From positions 2,046,001-2,110,000 of the forward strand of contig JAKGSH010000010.1 of NCBI GenBank assembly GCA_021568835.1: a DNA stretch of 64,000 bases, given 5' to 3'. The translations under genes were made by a program, and so were the position numbers. Within the stretch, counting starts at the first letter, position 1, and each line of letters starts with the position of its first letter. This document shows positions 9,304-17,923 of this stretch, in pieces. The stretch is from Streptomyces sp. Tue 6430. Its GTDB lineage: Bacteria > Actinomycetota > Actinomycetes > Streptomycetales > Streptomycetaceae. Under the pieces are notes generated by a model, which worked only from the letters and a program-made list of their open reading frames with translations, did not search any database and had not been told where the DNA came from.

Positions 9304-9863
9304 TTCTTCACCATCCCCGTGTTGTGGAGGCCGCCGTACATGTTCACCGTGTCGCCGAACTGGTAGTTCTTGGGGTTGACCTGGAGGCTCTGCACCCAGA
9401 TTTCCGGGAACTCGGTCTCGGGGTGCTCGATGGTGTGGGTGATGTAGAGGACCAGCTGCTTCAGCTGGGCGGGGTCGGGCAGAGTCACCAGGGCCGTGGA
9501 CCCGCTGGAGGTCTCGACGGCCAGGACGTGCTCGTCCGGCGAGGACCACACCTTCAGCAACCGTGAGAGCAGCCAGACCAGCACGGTCAGGCCCAGCACC
9601 CACACCACCTGGAGGCCGGCGTCCTCGGCACTGCGGGAGGAGTCGTTCGCGTTCATCGCCCGGATCACGGCCAACCCCACCGCGGTGTAGGCCGCATCTT
9701 TCAGGAAGTCGCCGAACGCCGCCATCCTCTTGGGCTTGAGGACGAAGGTGTGGACACGTGCGATGTTGTGCAGCGGGTAGGCCGCCTCTCCCACCCACAG
9801 CAGCCGTTTGCTCACCTTCAGGGCGACGGCCATCCCCTTCGCCGGAGGCGGCGGTACGGGCAT
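9300..9863 (-). CDS. DUF6232-like membrane protein with C-terminal GD-V-GG-GMVK tag
   Basis: About 187 residues if started at ATG 9863 (MPVPPPPAKG); ATG 9917 (205 aa) and ATG 9833 are alternatives and none has a decisive ribosome site. It begins with KVSKRLLWVGEAAYPLHNIARV, typical of a DUF6232-type domain, then has two hydrophobic segments (AAYTAVGLAVIRA and VVWVLGLTVLVWLLSRLL), then a PH-like stretch (HVLAVETSSGSTALVTL). It ends with NYQFGDTVNMYGG and NTGMVKK. Probably an inner-membrane protein displaying a cytosolic beta-rich tag. The family name is from memory; the function is unknown. Confidence 0.75.
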   Translation of the reverse strand: MPVPPPPAKGMAVALKVSKRLLWVGEAAYPLHNIARVHTFVLKPKRMAAFGDFLKDAAYTAVGLAVIRAMNANDSSRSAEDAGLQVVWVLGLTVLVWLLSRLLKVWSSPDEHVLAVETSSGSTALVTLPDPAQLKQLVLYITHTIEHPETEFPEIWVQSLQVNPKNYQFGDTVNMYGGLHNTGMVKK

Positions 9864-10077
9864 CGGTGCCCCGATCGTTCCCTGCGTCTCCACAAGTCCC
9901 CCCGTCAGCACGCGCATCCGTGGGGACCATTAAGCAGTCGCCGCGGTCCGCCGCAAGAGGCGTTTTACGGCCAACTACCCTTCCGCGCAAGCATATTGAC
10001 CCGATCGGACAGGGAGGGTCACCTCGGCCGGAGCGAGGGAGGGGCGGCTCCGGCCGGACCCGCCCCTGGACAGGATA

Positions 10078-10096
10078 TGAGGTTAGGCTAACCTAC
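10078..10096. promoter_or_regulatory. Iron box upstream of desE
   Basis: TGAGGTTAGGCTAACCTAC matches the DmdR/IdeR consensus TTAGGTTAGGCTAACCTAA at 17 of 19 positions, 50 bp before the desE start. It predicts repression of siderophore uptake when iron is sufficient. Confidence 0.88.
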
Positions 10097-10145
10097 CTTC
10101 GAATTGTCCGGCGGTGATCCGCCCCGTTCGAAAGCGGCCACACTC

Positions 10146-11195
10146 ATGTCCAACGCCAGAGCCCCTCACCTCACCCGTCGCGGCATCCTCGCCGCCGGTG
10201 GCGCCCTCGGCCTCGGTGCCGTGCTCGCAGCCTGCGGGGACGACGACTCCAAGAGCGGTGGCTCGAAGTCGACGGAGGGCGCCGCCGCCAAGTCCGGTCC
10301 CTGGACGTTCGAGGACGACCGCGGGACCACCGTGAAGCTCGACAAGGTCCCGGCGGACATCGTCGCGTTCACCGGCGTCGCGGCCGCCCTCTTCGACTAC
10401 GGCATCCAGGTCAAGGGCGTCTTCGGACCGACGAAGACCACCGACGGCAAGGCCGACGTCCAGGCCGGTGACATGGACGTCAGTAAGGTCGAGGTCCTCG
10501 GCAACGTCTGGGACGAGTTCAACGTCGAGAAGTACGCGGCCCTCGCGCCCGACGTGCTCGTCTCCACGATGTTCGACAACGCCGGCACCCTCTGGTACGT
10601 CCCCGAGGCCTCCAAGGACAAGATCGCCAAGCTGGCCCCGAGCGTCGCCGTCTCCGTCTACGACCGTCAGCTCACCGCTCCGCTGGAGCGCATGTGGGAA
10701 CTGGCCGAGTCCCTCGGCGCGGACATGGCCGCGGCCGAGGTCACCGACGCCAGGAAGCGCTTCGAGACCGCCGCGACCCGGCTGCGCGCCGCCGCCAAGG
10801 CCAAGCCCGACATCAAGGTCATGGCCGGTTCCGCGAGCGACCAGCTGTTCTACGTCTCCGGCACGAACCTCTCCATCGACCTGGAGTACTTCAAGGCCCT
10901 CGGCGTGAACTTCGTCGAGCCGCCGGAGAGCGCCAAGGCCGAGGGCGGCGGCTGGTACGAGTCGCTGAGCTGGGAGAACGTCGACAAGTACCAGGCCGAC
11001 ATCATCATGATGGACGACCGCTCCTCGACGATCCAGCCGGCCGACATCACCAAGCCGACCTGGAAGCAGCTCCCCGCGGTGAAGGCCGGGCAGGTCATCG
11101 CCCGCTCGCCCGAGCCGATCCTGTCGTACGACAAGTGCGTGCCGTTGCTGGAGACCCTCGCCGAGGCGCTCGAGAAGGCGAAGAAGGTCGCCTGA
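10146..11195 (+). CDS. desE: Ferrioxamine-binding lipoprotein DesE, ABC transporter substrate-binding protein
   Basis: 349 residues from ATG 10146. The N-terminus has a twin-arginine-like TRRGILAAGG and a lipobox LAAC with Cys30, so it is a Tat- or Sec-exported lipoprotein. The body is a class III (BtuF/FepB type) periplasmic-binding fold: WTFEDDRGTTVKLDKVP at the start, VKGVFGPTK, and a C-terminal VIARSPEPILSYDK. Controlled by the iron box at 10078 and placed beside desABCD, it is the receptor for iron-loaded desferrioxamine. The matching permease/ATPase genes are not in this window. Confidence 0.92.
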   Translation: MSNARAPHLTRRGILAAGGALGLGAVLAACGDDDSKSGGSKSTEGAAAKSGPWTFEDDRGTTVKLDKVPADIVAFTGVAAALFDYGIQVKGVFGPTKTTDGKADVQAGDMDVSKVEVLGNVWDEFNVEKYAALAPDVLVSTMFDNAGTLWYVPEASKDKIAKLAPSVAVSVYDRQLTAPLERMWELAESLGADMAAAEVTDARKRFETAATRLRAAAKAKPDIKVMAGSASDQLFYVSGTNLSIDLEYFKALGVNFVEPPESAKAEGGGWYESLSWENVDKYQADIIMMDDRSSTIQPADITKPTWKQLPAVKAGQVIARSPEPILSYDKCVPLLETLAEALEKAKKVA

Positions 11196-11331
11196 CCGAG
11201 GCGTTCGCGGCGACCGGGGCCCGCTCCCGCCGGCCGGGCCGGGCGGGCCCGGGCCCCCGCCACCGCGATCACCACCGCCACCGCCACCGCCACCGCAAGG
11301 CCGAATGCCCCTCCCCTCCCCAGGAGCCCGC

Positions 11332-12141
11332 ATGACCACGGCCGTCGCCGCCCCGTTCCGTTTCTTCGCCCTGCACGTCGTACGGACGAGACGGCTCGGG
11401 CCGTCCCTGGTCCGGGTGAGTTTCGCCGGGGAGGACCTGCGGCACTTCCTCTCCGACGGCTGGGACCAGTCCCTGTCGCTGTTCCTGCCGCACCCGGGGC
11501 AGACCGCGCCGGCCGTGCCCCTCGAGCTGGGGGACGGCTGGTGGCAGGGCTGGCGGGAACTCCCGGACGACGTACGGGCGGTGATGCGCTCGTACACGCT
11601 GCGGGGGCTGCGCCGGGACCCCGACGAGATCGACATCGACTTCGTGCTGCACACCCCGGCCGGGCCCGCCTCCGCGTGGGCCGGCCGGGCCCGCGCCGGT
11701 GACCGGGTGCTGCTGCTCGGCCCCGCCGTCGCCGACAACCGGGCGATCCGGTTCCGGCCGCCGGACGACACCGACCTGGTGCTGCTGTGGGGCGACGAGA
11801 CGGCCCTGCCGGCGATCGCGTCCATCCTCGCCGCGCTGCCCGCCGGACAGCGCGTCCGGGCATGGCTGGACGTGCGCGACGCCCGGAACGCGCGGGACCT
11901 GGTGACCGCGGCGGACGCCGAGATCTCCTGGCGGACCGACGGGTCCTGCCTGGACGCCCTGCGCGCGGCCCCGCTCCCGTCCGCCGAGCGGCCGTACGCC
12001 TGGATCGCGGGCGAGTCGGGCTCGGTGAAGGCGCTGCGCCGGCACCTGGCGCACGAGCGCGGCATCGACCGGCGCCGGATCACCTTCGTCGGGTACTGGC
12101 GCCAGGGCCTGACGGAGGAGCAGCTGCGCGCAGCCCAATAA
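11332..12141 (+). CDS. desF: Siderophore-interacting protein (FAD-dependent ferric-siderophore reductase)
   Basis: 269 residues from ATG 11332 with AGGAG upstream. SIP/ViuB family: an N-terminal FAD-binding barrel with the motif MRSYTLRGLR (the usual RxYT flavin signature), then a SIP domain (LLLWGDETALPAIASIL) and a C-terminal WIAGESGSVKALRRHL and GYWRQGLTEEQLRAAQ. It most likely reduces Fe(III)-ferrioxamine to release iron in the cytosol. It follows desE by 136 bp that includes a CCACCG hexamer repeat (about 11266-11296), and precedes the desA promoter. The symbol desF is used in some Streptomyces papers; this is from memory. Confidence 0.9.
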   Translation: MTTAVAAPFRFFALHVVRTRRLGPSLVRVSFAGEDLRHFLSDGWDQSLSLFLPHPGQTAPAVPLELGDGWWQGWRELPDDVRAVMRSYTLRGLRRDPDEIDIDFVLHTPAGPASAWAGRARAGDRVLLLGPAVADNRAIRFRPPDDTDLVLLWGDETALPAIASILAALPAGQRVRAWLDVRDARNARDLVTAADAEISWRTDGSCLDALRAAPLPSAERPYAWIAGESGSVKALRRHLAHERGIDRRRITFVGYWRQGLTEEQLRAAQ

Positions 12142-12224
12142 CCAACCGCCTTGTCATTCAAGGAAGTTGACGGTTCGTCCAACGTGACGACCGTCACGGC
12201 GGGGCGGTGTTTCGCTCACATCTC

Positions 12225-12243
12225 TTAGGTTAGGCTAACCTAA
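12225..12243. promoter_or_regulatory. Iron box upstream of desABCD
   Basis: TTAGGTTAGGCTAACCTAA, a perfect 19-bp palindrome and an exact match to the DmdR/IdeR consensus, 71 bp before the desA ATG. It should give strong iron-dependent repression of desferrioxamine biosynthesis. Confidence 0.95.
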
Positions 12244-12313
12244 GTAAAAATCGAGGCTCCGCTCCCGCGTCCGTCCCGCGGCGGACCCGTCCCCATCCCG
12301 GAGGACCCCCACG

Positions 12314-13756
12314 ATGCGCTCGCACCTGCTCAATGACACGAACGCGGAGCGGTACCGCCGCTCCGTGACCGAAGGAGTCGAGCGGGTGGCCGCCAAACTC
12401 GCCGCCACCGAACGTCCGTTCACCGGCGTCACGGTCGACGCCCTCACCCCCCGCATCGAGGGCATCGACCTCGACCGGCCGCTGGGCGACACCACGGCGG
12501 TGCTGGACGAACTGGAGGAGGTCTACCTCCGCGACGCGGTCTACTTCCACCACCCCCGCTACCTCGCCCACCTCAACTGCCCGGTCGTCATCCCGGCCGT
12601 GCTCGGCGAGGCGGTCCTGTCCGCCGTCAACTCCTCCCTGGACACCTGGGACCAGTCGGCGGGCGGCACCCTCATCGAGCGAAAACTGGTCGACTGGACG
12701 GCCGCCCGGATCGGCCTCGGCCCCGCCGCCGACGGCGTGTTCACCTCCGGCGGCAGCCAGTCCAACCTCCAGGCGCTGCTCCTCGCCCGCGAGGAGGCCA
12801 AGGCAGGCTCCCTCCACAAATTGCGCGTCTTCACCTCCGACGTCAGCCACTTCAGCGTGCAGAAGTCGGCGAAACTGCTGGGGCTGGGACCGGACGCGGT
12901 GATCTCGATCCCCGTCGACCACGACAAGCGCATGCAGACCGTCACCCTCGCCCGCGAACTCCAGCGCTGCGAGGAGGCCGGCCTCCACCCCATGGCCGTC
13001 GTCGCCACCGCCGGCACCACCGACTTCGGCTCCATCGACCCGCTGCCCGAGATCGCCGAACTGTGCGAGCGCCACGGCGCCTGGATGCACGTCGACGCCG
13101 CCTACGGCTGCGGACTGCTCGCCTCGCTGAAGTACCGCGACCGCATCGACGGCATCGAGCGCGCCGACTCCGTGACCGTGGACTACCACAAGTCCTTCTT
13201 CCAGCCGGTGAGTTCCTCGGCCGTCCTGGTCCGGGACGCGGCCACGCTGCGCCACGCCACCTACCACGCCGAGTACCTGAACCCCCGCCGCACGGTGCAG
13301 GAACGCATCCCCAACCAGGTCGACAAGTCCCTCCAGACCACCCGCCGCTTCGACGCGCTGAAACTGTGGATGACGCTGCGCACGATGGGCGCCGACGGCA
13401 TCGGCCGGCTGTTCGACGAGGTCTGCGACCTCGCGGCCCGGGGCTGGGAACTGCTCGCCGCCGACCCGCGCTTCGAGGTCGTCGTCGAACCGTCGCTGTC
13501 CACCCTGGTCTTCCGCTACGTCCCGCGGGCCGTCACCGACCCGGACGAGACCGACCGCGCCAACCTCCACGCCCGCAAGGCCCTGTTCGCCTCCGGCGAC
13601 GCGGTGGTGGCGGGCACCAAGGTGGACGGCCGCCACTACCTGAAGTTCACCCTGCTGAACCCCGAGACGACGGTCGACGACATGGCCGCCGTCCTCGAAC
13701 TGATCGCCGGCCACGCCGAGCAGTACCTGGGAGAGTCCCTTGACCGCGCGTCCTGA
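12314..13756 (+). CDS. desA: Lysine decarboxylase DesA (PLP-dependent)
   Basis: 480 residues, ATG 12314 preceded by GGAGGA. Group II PLP decarboxylase: FTSGGSQSNLQALLLAREEA (cofactor phosphate region), WMHVDAAYGCG, and the PLP lysine in TVDYHKSFFQPVSSSAVLVRD. It converts L-lysine to cadaverine, the first step to desferrioxamines. The iron box lies upstream. The desB start (TTG 13740) is inside the last 17 bp of desA, so the genes are coupled. Length and motifs are as expected for the family. Confidence 0.95.
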   Translation: MRSHLLNDTNAERYRRSVTEGVERVAAKLAATERPFTGVTVDALTPRIEGIDLDRPLGDTTAVLDELEEVYLRDAVYFHHPRYLAHLNCPVVIPAVLGEAVLSAVNSSLDTWDQSAGGTLIERKLVDWTAARIGLGPAADGVFTSGGSQSNLQALLLAREEAKAGSLHKLRVFTSDVSHFSVQKSAKLLGLGPDAVISIPVDHDKRMQTVTLARELQRCEEAGLHPMAVVATAGTTDFGSIDPLPEIAELCERHGAWMHVDAAYGCGLLASLKYRDRIDGIERADSVTVDYHKSFFQPVSSSAVLVRDAATLRHATYHAEYLNPRRTVQERIPNQVDKSLQTTRRFDALKLWMTLRTMGADGIGRLFDEVCDLAARGWELLAADPRFEVVVEPSLSTLVFRYVPRAVTDPDETDRANLHARKALFASGDAVVAGTKVDGRHYLKFTLLNPETTVDDMAAVLELIAGHAEQYLGESLDRAS

Positions 13757-15032
13757 AAACCCCGCCGCCACCCACGACCTCGTCGGGATCGGGCTCGGCC
13801 CCTTCAATCTCGGCCTCGCCTGCCTGACCGAGCCCATCGACGCGCTGAACGGCGTCTTCCTGGAGTCCAAGCCCGACTTCGAGTGGCACGCCGGCATGTT
13901 CCTCGACGGCGCTCACCTGCAGACGCCGTTCATGTCGGACCTGGTCACCCTCGCCGACCCGACCTCGCCGTACTCCTTCCTCAACTACCTGAAGGAGAAG
14001 GGCCGACTGTACTCGTTCTACATCCGCGAGAACTTCTACCCGCTGCGCGTGGAGTACGACGACTACTGCCGCTGGGCCGCCGGGAAGCTGAGCAGCGTGC
14101 GCTTCTCGACGACGGTCGCCGAGGTGACGTACGACGAGGGCACCGAGCTGTACGCCGTGCGGACCACGGACGGCGAGGAGTTCCGCGCGCCGCACCTGGT
14201 CCTCGGCACCGGCACCGTGCCGTACGTCCCCGAGGTGTGCCGCGGCCTGGAGGACGGCGTCCTGCACACCTCGCAGTACATGCACCGCAGGGCGGAACTG
14301 CGGGAGAAGAAGTCGATCACCGTGGTCGGCAGCGGGCAGAGCGCCGCCGAGATCTACCACGAGCTGCTCTCCGAGATCGACGTCCACGGCTACCAGCTCA
14401 ACTGGGTCACCCGCTCCCCGCGGTTCTTCCCGCTGGAGTACACCAAGCTGACCCTGGAGATGACCTCCCCGGACTACGTCGACTACTTCCGCGCGCTGCC
14501 CGAGGAGACCCGCTACCGGCTGGAGAAGCAGCAGAAGGGCCTGTTCAAGGGCATCAACTCGGAGCTGATCGACGCGATCTTCGACCTGCTCTACCAGAAG
14601 AACGTCGAGAGCGCGGGCCGCGGCGTCCCCACCCGGCTGCTCACCAACTCCTCGCTGACCTCCGCGCGGTACGAGGACGGCGGCTGCACGCTCGGCTTCC
14701 ACCAGGACGAGCAGGACAAGGACTTCGAGATCCGCACCGAGGGCCTGGTGCTGGCCACCGGCTACCACTACGAGCCGCCGGCCTTCCTCGACCCGATCCG
14801 CGACCGGCTCCGCTTCGACGGGCACGGCCGTTTCGACGTGACCCGCGACTACGCGATCGACGTCACCGGCCGGGGCGTCTTCCTGCAGAACGCCGGCGTC
14901 CACACGCACAGCGTCACCAGCCCGGACCTCGGCATGGGCCCCTACCGCAACAGCCACATCATCCGCGAGCTGCTCGGCAGCGAGTACTACCCGGTCGAGA
15001 AGACCATCGCGTTCCAGGAGTTCGGCGCATGA
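13740..15032 (+). CDS. desB: Cadaverine N-monooxygenase DesB
   Basis: 430 residues. The TTG start at 13740 lies inside the desA end and is supported by GGGAG upstream and by the protein's natural N-terminus (MTARPENPAATHDLVGIGLGP). FAD/NADPH-dependent N-hydroxylase of the lysine/ornithine monooxygenase family: FAD motif GIGLGPFNLGLA, NADPH motif VVGSGQSAAEIYHEL near residue 200, and the C-terminal ATGYHYEPP. It makes N-hydroxycadaverine. The stop overlaps the desC start (ATGA at 15029). Confidence 0.95.
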   Translation: MTARPENPAATHDLVGIGLGPFNLGLACLTEPIDALNGVFLESKPDFEWHAGMFLDGAHLQTPFMSDLVTLADPTSPYSFLNYLKEKGRLYSFYIRENFYPLRVEYDDYCRWAAGKLSSVRFSTTVAEVTYDEGTELYAVRTTDGEEFRAPHLVLGTGTVPYVPEVCRGLEDGVLHTSQYMHRRAELREKKSITVVGSGQSAAEIYHELLSEIDVHGYQLNWVTRSPRFFPLEYTKLTLEMTSPDYVDYFRALPEETRYRLEKQQKGLFKGINSELIDAIFDLLYQKNVESAGRGVPTRLLTNSSLTSARYEDGGCTLGFHQDEQDKDFEIRTEGLVLATGYHYEPPAFLDPIRDRLRFDGHGRFDVTRDYAIDVTGRGVFLQNAGVHTHSVTSPDLGMGPYRNSHIIRELLGSEYYPVEKTIAFQEFGA

Positions 15033-15579
15033 ACACGACCGCGGCCGTCGGCCGTCTCACCTTCCGCCCCCTCGACCCCTGAAGGACGCCGAGCTGCTGC
15101 ACTCCTGGGTGACGCACCCCAAGGCGGCCTTCTGGATGATGCAGGACGCCTCGCCGGCCGACGTCGAGCGCGCCTACACGGAGATCGCCGCCGACGAGCA
15201 CCACCACGCCCTGCTCGGGCTGCACGACGGCACACCGGCCTTCCTGATGGAGTACTACGACCCCCGCCACCGCGAGCTGGTCGGCCTGTACGAACCGCGG
15301 CCCGGCGACGTCGGCATGCACTTCCTGGTCGCCCCCACCGACCGGCCCGTGCACGGCTTCACCCGCGCGGTCATCACCGCCGTCGTGGCCCGCCTCTTCC
15401 AGGACCCGGCCACCGAACGGGTGGTGGTCGAGCCGGACGTCTCCAACACGGCCGTGCACGCGCTGAACGAGGCCGTCGGCTTCGTCCCCGAACGCGAGAT
15501 CGACAAGCCGGAGAAGAAGGCGCTGCTCAGCTTCTGCACGCGGGAGCGGTTCGCCGCCGCCACGGGGGTGGACGCGTGA
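15029..15579 (+). CDS. desC: N-hydroxycadaverine acyltransferase DesC (frameshifted as read)
   Basis: ATG at 15029 overlaps the desB stop. As read, the frame ends at TGA 15080 after FRPLDP. Adding one C to the run at 15076-15079 gives FRPLDPLKDAELLHSWV and an intact GNAT/IucB-like acyltransferase of about 183 residues (HPKAAFWMM, MHFLVAPTDRP, EPDVSNTAVHALNEAVGF). It transfers succinyl or acetyl from CoA to N-hydroxycadaverine. The stop overlaps the desD start (GTGA at 15576). A base-call error is far more likely than a real lesion in this biosynthetic operon. Confidence 0.9.
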
Positions 15580-17374
15580 GCCTCGCCGACACCGTGGCCC
15601 ACCTCTCCCCGAACGCTGGGAGGAGGCCAACCGCCTGCTGGTCCGCAAGGCCCTCGCGGAGTTCGCCCACGAGCGGCTGATCACCCCCGAGCCCGTGAGC
15701 GGGTCCACGGGCGAGCAGGACGGGCGGAACGAGCGGTACGTCGTCCGCAGCGACGACGGCCTGACGTCCTACCGCTTCACCGCCGTGCGCCGCGCCCTGG
15801 ACCACTGGCAGGTCGACGCCGGCTCGATCACCCGCACCCGGGACGGCGCCGCGCTGCCCCTGGCCGCACTGGACTTCTTCATCGAGCTGCGGGGGACGCT
15901 CGGCCTGAGCGACGAGATCCTGCCGGTCTACCTGGAGGAGATCTCCTCCACCCTCTCCGGCACCTGCTACAAGCTCGCCAAGCCGCGGATCACGGCCGCC
16001 GGACTGCTGGAAGGCGGCTTCCAGGCCATCGAGAGCGGCATGACCGAGGGCCACCCCTGCTTCGTCGCCAACAACGGGCGGCTCGGCTTCGACGTCGAGG
16101 AGTACCTGGCGTACGCGCCGGAGACCGCGCACCCGGTCCGCCTGGTGTGGCTGGCCGCGCACCGGTCGCGGGCGGCGTTCACGGCGGGCGCCGGCATCGA
16201 CCACGAGTCGTTCGTCCGGCAGGAGCTGGGCGAGGAGACCGTCGAGCGCTTCGACGGCGTCCTGCGCGGACGGGGCCTCGACCCCGCCGACTACCTCCTC
16301 ATCCCCGTCCACCCCTGGCAGTGGCGGAACAAGCTCAGCGTCACCTTCGCCGCCGAGATCGCCCGCCAGAACCTGGTGTGCCTCGGCGAGGGCGACGACG
16401 AGTACCTGGCCCAGCAGTCCATCCGGACCTTCTTCAACGCGACCCACCCGGAGAAGCACTACGTCAAGACGGCCCTGTCCGTCCTCAACATGGGCTTCAT
16501 GCGCGGCCTGTCGGCGGCGTACATGGAGGCGACCCCGGCGATCAACGACTGGCTGGACCGGCTGATCGACAACGACCCGGTGCTGAAGTCGACGGGGCTG
16601 TCGATCATCCGGGAGCGGGCGGCCGTCGGCTACCGGCACCTGGAGTACGAGGCGGCGACCGACCGCCACTCGCCGTACCGCAAGATGCTGGCCGCGCTGT
16701 GGCGGGAGAGCCCCGTCCCCTCCCTCCGCGACGGCGAGTCCCTCACCACGATGGCCGCCCTGGTCCACGTGGACCACGAGGGCAGGTCGGTGGCCGGCGC
16801 GCTGATCGAGCGGTCGGGCCTGGCCCCCGCCGAGTGGCTGCGGCACTACCTGCGGGCGTACTACACCCCCCTGCTGCACTCCTTCTACGCCTACGACCTG
16901 GTCTTCATGCCGCACGGCGAGAACACCGTCCTGGTGCTGAAGGACGGTGTCGTGCAGCGGGCGGTCTACAAGGACATCGCCGAGGAGATCGCCGTCATGG
17001 ACCCGGACGCGGTGCTGCCGCCCGAGGTGCGGCGCATCCGGGTCGAGGTCCCCGAGGACAAGAAGCTCCTGTCGATCTTCACGGACGTCTTCGACTGCTT
17101 CTTCCGCTTCCTCGCCGCCGGCCTGGCCGAGGAGGGGGTCCTGACGGAGGACGGCTTCTGGCGCACGGTCGCCGAGGTGAGCCGCGAGTACCAGGAGGCG
17201 CACCCCGAACTCGACGACCGGTTCCGGCAGTACGACCTGTTCGCCCCCGAGTTCGCGCTGTCCTGCCTCAACCGGCTCCAGCTGCGGAACAACCGGCAGA
17301 TGGTGGACCTGGCGGACCCGTCGGGCGCACTCCAGCTGGTCGGGACGCTGAAGAACCCTCTCGCCGGTCTCTGA
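15576..17374 (+). CDS. desD: Desferrioxamine synthetase DesD, NIS synthetase (frameshifted near the start as read)
   Basis: GTG 15576 overlaps the desC stop. The first codons (SLADTVAHLS) go out of frame at the C run 15607-15610; one extra C gives VAHLSPERWEEANRLLVRKALAEF and an intact protein of about 599 residues. It belongs to the IucA/IucC family of NRPS-independent siderophore synthetases. Motifs: EISSTLSGTCYKL, EGHPCFVANNGRLGF, HPWQWRNKL, RTFFNATHPEKHYVKTALS, EAHGQNTVLV-type region HGENTVLVLKDG. It trimerises and cyclises N-hydroxy-N-succinylcadaverine units using ATP, ending the desABCD pathway. Confidence 0.93.
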
Positions 17375-17619
17375 CCCGCCGACGGGCGCACACCCCCGCG
17401 CGAGCGCGGCCGAGCGGGGGCGGCCGAGCGGGGGCGGCAACCGACGGCAACGCCGCGGGGGCGCCCCCTCCCGGGGCGTGCCGGGCTCCGCGTCTCCGGC
17501 ATGATCCGCCGGACAGGCCCCCGCACACGCACAGTCCACTCACGGCCCTCCACCAGGGGCCTGCCCGGAATCGGGCAGGAATCTTGCGAAAGTCTCGCCG
17601 GTACCCCAGGATCTACCGG

Positions 17620-17877
17620 GTGCACGACGAACTCGTTGATCACCTGACGCGCTCCACCCCGCTGAACCGGGGTGAGGCCCTGCGGGTGATCCAGGACGTC
17701 CTCGCCTACTTCGACGAGACGACCGAGGAATTCGTCCGTCGCCGCCACCGCGAGCTCCAGGCCCAGGGCCTGGTCAACGCGGAGATCTTCGAACGGATCG
17801 CGGCGGACCTGAAATACCGGGCGGTGGCACCGCCGGAGCCGACGCTCCGCCAGCTGCGCCGCATGGTCTACGGCTGA
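17620..17877 (+). CDS. Small conserved helical hypothetical protein
   Basis: 85 residues from GTG 17620 (MHDELVDHLTRSTPL). Mostly charged helices: EALRVIQDVLAYFDETTEEFVRRRH, then ELQAQGLVNAEIFERIAADL, ending LRQLRRMVYG. There are no catalytic motifs, signal peptide or membrane segment. It sits between desD and glmS on the same strand, 46 bp upstream of glmS. TTG 17583 would add 12 basic residues and is less likely. I recall similar small proteins in other streptomycetes but no function. Confidence 0.7.
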   Translation: MHDELVDHLTRSTPLNRGEALRVIQDVLAYFDETTEEFVRRRHRELQAQGLVNAEIFERIAADLKYRAVAPPEPTLRQLRRMVYG

Positions 17878-17923
17878 GCGACCGCCACGGGCCGGCCGAG
17901 AACTACAGAGGGATTGCCTACAC

